Source of the DNA: Candidatus Saccharimonadota bacterium
GTDB lineage: Bacteria; Patescibacteriota; Saccharimonadia; Saccharimonadales; UBA4665
DNA: 15,183 nt
Direction: 5' to 3'
Assembly: GCA_029288515.1 (NCBI GenBank)
Contig: JARIHB010000191.1
Location: forward strand, 1-15,183
Shown: positions 7,907 through 13,668 of the stretch, piece by piece
How the letters are laid out: each line of letters starts with the position of its first letter
How positions within the stretch are numbered: position 1 is the stretch's first letter
Position numbers and translations under genes: made by a program
Notes under the pieces: generated by a model
The model's database searches: none
Told to the model about the DNA's origin: nothing
The model's input: the letters and a program-made list of their open reading frames with translations, nothing else

Positions 7907-8877
7907 ATCTGAGCCTCTTCAACGGACCGACCTACTTTAATCGTCCGGCGGGCAATATACAGCGGACGGTCAATAACCTCCGAATGAATGTGCGCGATAT
8001 ACAGCGACATCAGTCCCAGACACGCCAACACGACACCCACCAAAAACAACAGCATCATGGCCAGAAAAGCCGTGCCGCTAATACCCCAGTGGAAAGGGTC
8101 ATGCAGCAGGAAACGCTCTATGCACATAAACGCGCCCGCCGGAATGCTGAGCATTAAAATAGCCACCCCCAGGTAGCCGGCCAACTTGAGTGGCACCAAA
8201 CTATAGGAAGTAAAACTGTTGATAGCCAGGCGTACCAGGCTGCGGAAATCATATGTCGGCTTGCCATGCAGACGAGGAGCTTGCTCGAAGTATACGTAGG
8301 CCCGATCGAACCCCAGCCAGTCAATCAGGCCGCGGGTTATACGATTGCGTTCGGGCAGGTCATTGAACACATCAATAACCTGGCGATCCAGCAAACGAAA
8401 ATCAGTGGCATGCGGCGTAATTTTAGTATGGGCAATTGCGCGCATAATGCGATAAAACACTTTGGCGCCGGTAGCGCGCAGGGGACTCATGCTGCGGGCA
8501 GAGAATACGCCTACCACTACCTCGGCGCCGGCTTCCCATTTGCTAATAAACTCACCTATTAGGCTGGGCGGCATTTGCATGTCGCTGTCCATGACAATGG
8601 CTGCCTTGCCTTGGACTGCATGCAATCCGGCGCTCACTGCCGCTTCTTTGCCAAAGTTACGGGCCAGCTGAATAATGCGCACGCGCGGATCGGCGTCCGC
8701 CAGATCGCATAATACAGCTGCCGAGGCATCCTTGCTGCCATCGTCGATAAAGATGAATTCGAATGTATAGGTGTTGCTGTGGGTATGGGCCACAAGTTCG
8801 GCGTAGAATGGCCGTAGGTTACGGGCCTCGTTATATACGGGAACGACGATTGATAGTAACGTTTGCACCTTTTGCAC
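7903..8877 (-). CDS. Glycosyltransferase family 2, polyprenyl-phosphate type (DPM1/GtrB-like)
   Basis: A 324-residue membrane-anchored enzyme. LLSIVVPVYNE (7-17), FIDDGSKD (43-50) and DSDMQ (97-101) are the nucleotide- and metal-binding motifs of a GT-A glycosyltransferase, and HGKPTYDFRSLVRLAIN (204-220) is typical of the polyprenyl-phosphate hexosyltransferase subgroup. Two C-terminal membrane segments lie at about 230-255 and 268-293. This architecture transfers a sugar from UDP- or GDP-sugar to undecaprenyl phosphate at the cytoplasmic face, making a donor that GT-C enzymes use outside, which fits the two GT-C-like proteins downstream. The start is GTG at 8877 with AAGG three bases before it; a second GTG at 8868 is possible. 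Either way the gene overlaps the flippase gene by 38-47 bases. The stop TGA shares bases with the next ATG. Confidence 0.88.
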   Translation of the reverse strand: MQKVQTLLSIVVPVYNEARNLRPFYAELVAHTHSNTYTFEFIFIDDGSKDASAAVLCDLADADPRVRIIQLARNFGKEAAVSAGLHAVQGKAAIVMDSDMQMPPSLIGEFISKWEAGAEVVVGVFSARSMSPLRATGAKVFYRIMRAIAHTKITPHATDFRLLDRQVIDVFNDLPERNRITRGLIDWLGFDRAYVYFEQAPRLHGKPTYDFRSLVRLAINSFTSYSLVPLKLAGYLGVAILMLSIPAGAFMCIERFLLHDPFHWGISGTAFLAMMLLFLVGVVLACLGLMSLYIAHIHSEVIDRPLYIARRTIKVGRSVEEAQI

Positions 8878-10162
8878 CGGCCTTAGTTATGGTTTGTATT
8901 TGCGTGATCCCACGCCATATAGCCAGCAGCACCAGCGTACCCAGACCGCTATATACCAGATTCATAGCAATGTCTGAGAGGCTGCGATGACGTATCCACA
9001 TCAACCCAATAGTGCCGCCAATACTAAGTAGTATTATAGACGATATTTGATATTTACGCAATGCAATGTAATAAGAAATAATAACATTAGCAACGGATAT
9101 CAGCAGCATTGCAATACTCAACACTGGCAACAGGTAGGCGAAGGGCAGGTAGTCGCGGCCCATCAGCACACCGGTCACCAGGCGATCTGCCAGCATACAT
9201 ACTAAAACAGCCGGGGCGCCAACCGCAAGCGTTAAGCCCAGCGACTTCAAAAGCAGGCTGCGATTCTCGGCAGCCGGCCGGCGCAACCGCACTGCCGGCA
9301 ATAACACAAGGGCGATTGGCGATGTTAGGAAGAATATCGTGCGGGCCACTGTGGAAACGCCGGCATATTCTCCGGCCGTATGCGGATCAAAAAAGTGCTT
9401 GGCAACAAATACGTCAATGCTACATAAAAGCGTCACCGCCATTGTGCCGGCCAGCACAAACAATGCGTATTTCAGCTCCGGCGCTACCAGGGCAAATGAT
9501 GGCTTCGACAAGTAGCGGACGCTGTTAGGGCGCTGGAAGCCCAGCTTCTTAGCGTAATAGGCAGCGTACACAAAGGCCGCAATTTGAGCCGCCAAAATGC
9601 CGCCAATAGCACCGGCAGCCTGCAGACCGGCAACGACAAACAGCGCCGAGAACAATACACGCGCCGCTGCACCGATAAGATTAGCAACCGACACCAGACC
9701 AAAGCGTTGATGGGCGCGCAAATACGCGCTGCGAAAAGCAAAGGGCACGCTGGCCACAAACACCAGCAGAAGCACTATGAACGGCACCACTGATTCAAAC
9801 TGGAAAAACTGTTTTAAACGCCAGCTGAACACCGCACCTACAAGCAGTGTACCGATAGCAAGCATGGCTGCGATTCGCTCCAGCTCGAAGACAACCCGCT
9901 GTTTGTGCATTTCATCCTGGTAGTTCGCCACCACATTAACTGTCACTTGCGTCAATACTGTTAGCAAGATAGTTAGCTGCAGAAACAGCGCAATAACCGC
10001 CTGGACCTCGCCGTAAGCGTCGGGCGGCAGCAACCGGCCGAGCACTGGATAATAGATATAATTAACAAAGCCAACTAATACCGAGCCGGCAAAAAAGATA
10101 GCGTTTTGGCGTAAAAATGCACTCTGCCAAAGAGAGCGCACTCCCGCCCGTACACGTTGCAT
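8831..10162 (-). CDS. Polysaccharide flippase, Wzx/MVF-like
   Basis: A 443-residue multi-pass membrane protein of the MOP superfamily (Wzx-like oligosaccharide translocases). The N-terminal segment AIFFAGSVLVGFVNYIYYPV leads into GRLLPPDAYGEVQ, the usual opening of this family (GRLL-x-x-x-x-YG), and about twelve to fourteen hydrophobic segments follow with short basic loops (RAHQRFGLVSVANLIGAAAR). The ATG at 10162 is chosen because AGGA lies eight bases upstream and the family motif then sits at the normal distance; an upstream in-frame ATG at 10261 would add 33 residues lying within the aquaporin gene. The protein would move the lipid-linked saccharide made by the GT2/GT4 enzymes across the membrane. 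It is the first gene of the glycan cluster, 52 bases after the aquaporin gene. Confidence 0.88.
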   Translation of the reverse strand: MQRVRAGVRSLWQSAFLRQNAIFFAGSVLVGFVNYIYYPVLGRLLPPDAYGEVQAVIALFLQLTILLTVLTQVTVNVVANYQDEMHKQRVVFELERIAAMLAIGTLLVGAVFSWRLKQFFQFESVVPFIVLLLVFVASVPFAFRSAYLRAHQRFGLVSVANLIGAAARVLFSALFVVAGLQAAGAIGGILAAQIAAFVYAAYYAKKLGFQRPNSVRYLSKPSFALVAPELKYALFVLAGTMAVTLLCSIDVFVAKHFFDPHTAGEYAGVSTVARTIFFLTSPIALVLLPAVRLRRPAAENRSLLLKSLGLTLAVGAPAVLVCMLADRLVTGVLMGRDYLPFAYLLPVLSIAMLLISVANVIISYYIALRKYQISSIILLSIGGTIGLMWIRHRSLSDIAMNLVYSGLGTLVLLAIWRGITQIQTITKAGAKGANVTINRRSRI

Positions 10163-10189
10163 CTTGCCTATCCTAGCAAACAATAGGAC

Positions 10190-10206
10190 TTTACACAAGG
10201 TGTAAA
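10190..10206. promoter_or_regulatory. Inverted repeat before the flippase gene
   Basis: A perfect 7-bp inverted repeat, TTTACAC-AAG-GTGTAAA, lies in the 52-base gap between the aquaporin stop (10215) and the flippase start (10162). It has no T-run, so it is not an obvious terminator; an operator or mRNA-processing hairpin is possible. On the - strand TTGTGT and TAGGAT lie 17 bases apart with a TGC extension, but TAGGAT overlaps the Shine-Dalgarno, so I do not call a promoter. Confidence 0.35.
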
Positions 10207-10214
10207 ATATGTTT

Positions 10215-10883
10215 TTACTTATTCTTGTGCTTCTTGGCGTCAGCTGTTTCCGCATCGACAAGGGCGTTTACCGGTGCAAACAGCAGGGCATACAGATTGA
10301 ACCCGATTATGGCGCCCAGCAGCGGCCCCAGCACATAGGTACCCCAGCCCCATAGGCGCAGCCCCAGGGCAACGCCGGGATTTACCATGCCGGCCGACGC
10401 CAGCGAGGCAACTATCATACCTGCCGCCAGTGAACCGCCCAGCACGAACGCAGCCTTGCCGCCGTCATACCGATTATAAATCTGTGCCGCCCATCCCATC
10501 GAGAACACAAACGCTCCAGCCGCCTCCGCCACCAGCACCCGGCTGTCGAAATGGCCGCTATTAGGCATATGAATGTTCAAAAAGTAGGTATACAGCAAGT
10601 AGGCCATCCAGCCGCCCAGCAATTGGGCAACGATGTATACCAGGGCCGGCACGGCTTTTACGCGCCGAGCCGTCAGCAGGCCCAGCGTGATAGCCGGATT
10701 GAACTGCGCGCCCGAAATTGTCCGCAGCACCAGCACCAGCGCAGCCAGGGTCAAGCCGGCAGCAAGCGCGACGAAGAAGGGGCTGCCTTGGATACGGGTC
10801 ACCGCCAGGACGATTAACGTCAATATCGCCGTTCCCAAAAACTCCGCCACCACCATGGCGATCTTTGCCCGTTCGCGTATCAT
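10215..10883 (-). CDS. Aquaporin/MIP-family channel with atypical second NPA loop
   Basis: A 222-residue six-segment channel, slightly shorter than typical aquaporins. The first half has AEFLGT (13-18), the family's N-terminal motif, and SGAQFNPAITLG (57-68) with an intact NPA at 62-64. The second half has AEAAGAFVFSMG (119-130), and the second loop reads GMVNPGVALG, NPG at 168-170. In canonical aquaporins this is NPA followed by Arg, the selectivity-filter arginine; here the Ala is Gly and the Arg is Val. Pore selectivity may therefore differ from a water channel: glycerol, gas, small acids or none are all open. The C-terminal tail is Lys-rich (AKKHKNK). GGAGG eight bases upstream supports the ATG at 10883. 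Hairpin element 1 lies 41 bases upstream. Confidence 0.88.
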   Translation of the reverse strand: MIRERAKIAMVVAEFLGTAILTLIVLAVTRIQGSPFFVALAAGLTLAALVLVLRTISGAQFNPAITLGLLTARRVKAVPALVYIVAQLLGGWMAYLLYTYFLNIHMPNSGHFDSRVLVAEAAGAFVFSMGWAAQIYNRYDGGKAAFVLGGSLAAGMIVASLASAGMVNPGVALGLRLWGWGTYVLGPLLGAIIGFNLYALLFAPVNALVDAETADAKKHKNK

Positions 10884-10910
10884 GCTTGCACCCTCCGTTA
10901 TTCTCTTATC

Positions 10911-10925
10911 TTAAGCGTAGCTTAA
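10911..10925. promoter_or_regulatory. Inverted repeat upstream of the aquaporin gene
   Basis: TTAAGC-GTA-GCTTAA is a perfect 6-bp inverted repeat between the aquaporin start and the outer arm of hairpin element 1, with two bases shared with that arm. Position and symmetry suit an operator. No convincing -35/-10 pair was found for the aquaporin gene; TAAGAT on the - strand just after it is a weak -10 candidate. Confidence 0.3.
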
Positions 10926-11052
10926 AGCGCCCATATATACAAATAGGAGACCGTTCACGCGCGGGAAACCGACTTTTGAGCCTAAGGTCTCAAAAGCTCG
11001 GCTTTCCGGCTGCACTTCCGTTTAGTCTCCTATTTGTATATATGGGCGCTTT
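10924..11052. repeat. Hairpin element copy 1 (identical core, private arms)
   Basis: A 129-base near-palindrome. The outer arms (10924-10951 and 11025-11052) are perfectly complementary over 28 bp. The interior 10947-11029 is an 83-bp core identical to copy 2 at 13529-13611. Within the core, CTTTTGAG (10973-10980) pairs with CTCAAAAG (10989-10996) around loop CCTAAGGT; the stem continues as CCGA/TCGG and GGAAA/TTTCC with single-base C bulges, then an irregular GC segment, an open internal loop, and GAGAC/GTCTC closing onto the arms. It starts 6 bases after the stop of the metal-site paralogue at 11059, so on the - strand it would be transcribed as that gene's 3' end. The arm tip AAAGCGCCC/GGGCGCTTT with a fourth T could terminate transcription towards the + strand only weakly. 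No coding function is apparent. Confidence 0.92.
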
Positions 11053-11058
11053 TGTACG

Positions 11059-11982
11059 TCATGCGCGGCTGACGATGTAGGTGGGCAGGTTGACGGCGAG
11101 GGTGCCGTGGCCGCTGTCGGCGAAATCTTCGAGGGCCATGTAGGCCATGCGATAGTCGGTGTCGGTACCGCGGCCGAACAGCCGGGCCAAGCGCTCCATA
11201 CGGGCGTCGCTGACGCCGAATACCTCACGCCCACCCGTAAGTGAGGCAACTTTTGCTTCGTCGATTGCATACCCAGGCAGCTGCAAGCGAACAACCGCTT
11301 CCTCGACATGCCCGTGTACGCCACGGCCGTCGTCTTTTAGCTCAGCAATGGCCTGCTTGCCGCTTACCGCCTCAACGGCTTCCATGAATACGTCGGCAGT
11401 TAAGCTGTCATATGTGTTGCTGCGCAGGCGCGCTTCAGCGGCTTTAAGCATGGTGGCATGCAGGCTTTCGTCATATATACCTTCCGGCAGCAAAGTCTTC
11501 TGGCGGGCAACAAAGTGACTGTCCTTACTAAATGCGACGGCATTCTCTGTAATTGCCACAAATCCGGCAGCCGCGCCGCAACCGACGTGCGTGCTTGGCT
11601 GCAGGCCATTTTGATGCAAGAATTCAACTACCTCGCGCACGCGATCGGCCACCGGTGCGGCCGGATCCCGGTAAAAACGCGAGCCAAGCGCTTCAGCAAC
11701 GTAGAAGGCGCTCACCGTATCAGCACCAACCAACTGCTCGCGAACCGGCACCGTAGCACCGCTTAACAAGCGCACGGGCAGGCGACCGTCGGTGCAGGCC
11801 GAGTACGCTTGCTGATCGCCGGTTACTTCGGTGATGCTTTGCAGCACTGCAGTCATAAGATCTTCGGTAGTAGTGTAGGCGGATTGCGGCTTGATAGCGC
11901 CCACGCCCCACGACAGGCCATCGGCAATCGGCGTGGCTGCTAGGCCGTTAGAAACAATGGTATGAAGAGCTGTTGGCTGCAT
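11059..11982 (-). CDS. Beta-carbonic-anhydrase-like metal-site protein, paralogue A
   Basis: A 307-residue soluble protein with no signal peptide. The ATG at 11982 is chosen because AAGGA lies five bases upstream and the promoter at 12038-12066 fits; an earlier in-frame codon would extend past the promoter. ACTDGRLPV (C63, D65, R67) and THVGCG (H132, C135) match the C-x-D-x-R and H-x-x-C metal-ligand and Asp-Arg dyad pattern of beta-class carbonic anhydrases, with 69 residues between the first Cys and the His, somewhat more than usual. The rest does not look like a standard beta enzyme: DDGRGVHGHVE (217-227) followed by PGYAID, and a C-terminal HGTLAV are shared with the paralogue at 12461-13408 and suggest a separate family. 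Reversible CO2 hydration is a plausible but unproven activity; a zinc hydrolase is an alternative. Hairpin element 1 follows its stop. Confidence 0.75.
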   Translation of the reverse strand: MQPTALHTIVSNGLAATPIADGLSWGVGAIKPQSAYTTTEDLMTAVLQSITEVTGDQQAYSACTDGRLPVRLLSGATVPVREQLVGADTVSAFYVAEALGSRFYRDPAAPVADRVREVVEFLHQNGLQPSTHVGCGAAAGFVAITENAVAFSKDSHFVARQKTLLPEGIYDESLHATMLKAAEARLRSNTYDSLTADVFMEAVEAVSGKQAIAELKDDGRGVHGHVEEAVVRLQLPGYAIDEAKVASLTGGREVFGVSDARMERLARLFGRGTDTDYRMAYMALEDFADSGHGTLAVNLPTYIVSRA

Positions 11983-12037
11983 AATGATCCTTGTGTGTCT
12001 TAGATGCGTCCGCGCCGCGGCCCGCGTTATCGATGCT

Positions 12038-12066
12038 ATTATACTGCTGCCCGTAAGGGGTAGCAA
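12038..12066 (-). promoter_or_regulatory. Sigma70 promoter of paralogue A
   Basis: On the - strand: TTGCTA (12061-12066), 17-base spacer, and a consensus TATAAT (12038-12043). The start of transcription would be near 12031, giving a leader of about 49 bases with a GC-rich, self-complementary stretch (12009-12026, CCGCGGC region) before the Shine-Dalgarno. This is the best promoter in the window. Confidence 0.85.
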
Positions 12067-12073
12067 GCGCCAA

Positions 12074-12089
12074 GGTGATAAGTGTCACA
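12074..12089. promoter_or_regulatory. CRP/FNR-like palindrome in the divergent region
   Basis: GTGA-TAAGTG-TCAC followed by A has the half-sites and 6-base spacing of a CRP-type operator (consensus TGTGA-N6-TCACA). Its centre lies about 50 bases upstream of the inferred transcription start of paralogue A and just outside its -35, and 58 bases before the divergent + strand gene. Two four-base half-sites could arise by chance, and no cognate regulator is in the window. Confidence 0.35.
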
Positions 12090-12146
12090 CCACATTTGCG
12101 AGAAAAAACACAGCCGCCACGCAGCATAGGTTGATAGGGTAAAGGT

Positions 12147-12464
12147 ATGAATACTATTCGCCAGCCCATTCCCGACCCCAGTGCCGCCGCTGTTGCCACC
12201 TGGCTACAGCACACCTCACGTGATGATCTGCATGAACAGGGGTGGATCAGTTTAAACCGCAATTTTAACGGCATTGCCATGGCCGCTCGCCCGTACATTG
12301 CTAAGCACTTTGGCACTGCCGACGAGCAGCGGGCCGCCTTCGACGGTCTAACTCTCGCCCTTATGGCGCTCACACGCTTCAGCGATATAGAAAAGCTGAC
12401 TCATTTGCTAGACCAGCCCTCCGGCCTCCTGCCGGAAAAATTCCTGCCGCCGCCAGTGGGCTAG
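12147..12464 (+). CDS. Small hypothetical protein between the paralogues
   Basis: A 105-residue protein, not recognised. It has no signal peptide or membrane segment; the composition (balanced charges, Ala/Leu helices such as AAFDGLTLALMALTRF) suits a small helical soluble protein, with a Pro-rich tail (LPEKFLPPPVG). AGGG lies seven bases before the ATG. Its TAG stop and the TAG of the convergent paralogue B share the four bases CTAG (12461-12464), an exact butt-joint arrangement that argues for a real gene in this compact genome. It is the only + strand gene in the window apart from the edge fragment, and lies divergent from paralogue A. It could be a partner or regulator of the paralogues; the sequence does not say. 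No clear -35/-10 pair was found. Confidence 0.65.
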   Translation: MNTIRQPIPDPSAAAVATWLQHTSRDDLHEQGWISLNRNFNGIAMAARPYIAKHFGTADEQRAAFDGLTLALMALTRFSDIEKLTHLLDQPSGLLPEKFLPPPVG

Positions 12465-13408
12465 CGTGTACCGTTCCTCTTTCTGACCAGCCAGGTAGGT
12501 GTATCGGGCACTACTAAGGTGCCGTGCACAACGTTAGCGTACGTGTTTAGGGCGTGGCGCAGCGGTATTTCCATGTCGAGTCTCCGCACAGCAAATGCCA
12601 GACGCTTAGCCATGTTGGCAGCCATATCGTCATTTACGGTGAATGCCTGCCCGCCATCGAAATTAAGCGTCCGCGTGTCCACGGCATAGCCCGGCGTATA
12701 GAGCCGCATAACCGCGCCCTCGACATGTCCATTAACGCCGCGACCATTATCTACGTACGACGCCACGCCCTGACCCCCAGATGTCTGCCGGGCAACGTCT
12801 AAAAATGTATCCAGATTCAAATCAGTATACCTCTCGGCGCGACGTAGCTGCCGGCGATGGTTACCGATAATCCTATCCTGTACGCGCTCGTCATAAGGTA
12901 CACTGTTAACTTTCATCGTTTGCCGTTGACGATTTTGAAAGTCCGGATTGCCGGCAAAGCGGATGGTGTTTTCCTTCAGCGTAAGATGAGCTGCGCCAGC
13001 GGCACAGCCTTTATGTGCAATAGGTACGAGGTTAGCCCTCTGCATCGTTTCAGCAGTCCACCATACCGTTTCCTCCGGTAAACGCGTTATAGGCAGCAAA
13101 TCAACTGCCTCCAGCGCACTATGCGCAGCTACCAGGCTTGCACCGCTTAGTGTCGGGCGCACCGGCACCAGATCGCCGCTTTCTAATAGGTCCGGCACAC
13201 GTCCGTCGGTGCAATTAGCGCCGTTTTCCTCACCCCGAGGTACCTGTACAATGCTGTCGAGTACCAGCCTTGCAAGTGCAGCTTGTGCTTCGTCGCTTTG
13301 GTCAACCTCAGCACCGATTGTGCCTTCCGCCCACTGGAACGTATCCGGAATACGATAAGCTGTAAACATGTCATTACTTACTTGTTGTGTCGTGGCATAA
13401 CCTTCCAT
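12461..13408 (-). CDS. Beta-carbonic-anhydrase-like metal-site protein, paralogue B
   Basis: A 315-residue soluble paralogue of the protein at 11059-11982. The ATG at 13408 is chosen over an in-frame TTG at 13447 because GAGG sits five bases upstream of the ATG and the TTG would lie inside the leader hairpin. NCTDGRVPD (C66, D68, R70) and AHKGCAAG (H132, C135) preserve the C-x-D-x-R/H-x-x-C metal site. DNGRGVNGHVE (220-230), PGYAVD and a C-terminal HGTLVV match paralogue A almost exactly, while the remainder has diverged widely, so the duplication is old and all motif residues appear to be under selection. One difference is HGCG versus KGCA around the second Cys. Carbonic anhydrase activity is inferred from the site only. 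The gene has its own promoter, partly within hairpin element 2. Confidence 0.75.
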   Translation of the reverse strand: MEGYATTQQVSNDMFTAYRIPDTFQWAEGTIGAEVDQSDEAQAALARLVLDSIVQVPRGEENGANCTDGRVPDLLESGDLVPVRPTLSGASLVAAHSALEAVDLLPITRLPEETVWWTAETMQRANLVPIAHKGCAAGAAHLTLKENTIRFAGNPDFQNRQRQTMKVNSVPYDERVQDRIIGNHRRQLRRAERYTDLNLDTFLDVARQTSGGQGVASYVDNGRGVNGHVEGAVMRLYTPGYAVDTRTLNFDGGQAFTVNDDMAANMAKRLAFAVRRLDMEIPLRHALNTYANVVHGTLVVPDTPTWLVRKRNGTR

Positions 13409-13428
13409 ACGTACCTCATACAAAGAGA

Positions 13429-13452
13429 AAACATTGCTCTGCTGCAATGTTT
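13429..13452 (-). promoter_or_regulatory. Leader hairpin of paralogue B
   Basis: On the - strand AAACATTGC pairs perfectly with GCAATGTTT over 9 bp around loop AGCAGA, and TTCTC follows. It lies between the inferred transcription start (about 13469) and the Shine-Dalgarno at about 13414-13417. It could be an attenuator-like or mRNA-stabilising hairpin; the stem is A/T rich, so it would be a weak terminator. Confidence 0.55.
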
Positions 13453-13475
13453 ATTATTTAATTTTCCAGTGCAGT

Positions 13476-13504
13476 ACTATACACCTACAGAAAACGTATC
13501 GCAA
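13476..13504 (-). promoter_or_regulatory. Sigma70-type promoter of paralogue B, -35 in the hairpin arm
   Basis: On the - strand: TTGCGA (13499-13504), 17-base spacer, TATAGT (13476-13481). Four of the six -35 bases (13501-13504) lie in the outermost part of hairpin element 2, so the element contributes to the promoter. Transcription would start near 13469 and read through the leader hairpin. Confidence 0.65.
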
Positions 13505-13640
13505 GCGCTACACGACATGTGCTAACGAGAGACCGTTCACGCGCGGGAAACCGACTTTTGAGCCTAAGGTCTCAAAAGCTCGGCTTTCCGGCTGCACTTC
13601 CGTTTAGTCTCTCTTATAGCACATGTCGTGTAGCGCTTGC
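13501..13640. repeat. Hairpin element copy 2 (identical core, different arms)
   Basis: A 140-base near-palindrome. The outer arms pair perfectly over 24 bp (13501-13524 with 13617-13640), extendable by C13500-G13641; a small AC/TTA internal loop follows, and then GAGAGAC (13527-13533) pairs with GTCTCTC (13607-13613). The 83-bp core 13529-13611 is identical in every base and in the same orientation to copy 1, but the arms are unrelated to those of copy 1 apart from an AAGCGC near the tip. It begins 28 bases after the atpC stop and ends at the -35 box of paralogue B. A further GGTCTCTCGTT at 13641-13651 is the exact complement of the inner left arm and offers a competing pairing. Confidence 0.92.
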
Positions 13641-13668
13641 GGTCTCTCGTTGCTACAAAATGTCTGCG

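Noticed and set aside
10924..13640. Integron attC sites
   Set aside because: attC sites conserve the end core sites and vary in the centre. Here the centre is conserved and the ends vary, and no integrase or cassette array is present.
10924..13640. Sequencing-adapter or amplification chimera as cause of the palindromes
   Set aside because: A hairpin adapter or inverted chimera would make the palindrome continue for hundreds of bases. Here complementarity stops after 24-28 bp, with distinct flanks and intact genes on both sides. The core also does not match a hairpin adapter I know. Long reads would settle it.
10924..13640. Simple intrinsic terminators
   Set aside because: Both lie after - strand genes, but neither has a proper U-run on the - strand, and a terminator does not need an identical 83-bp interior. 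A secondary termination effect remains possible.
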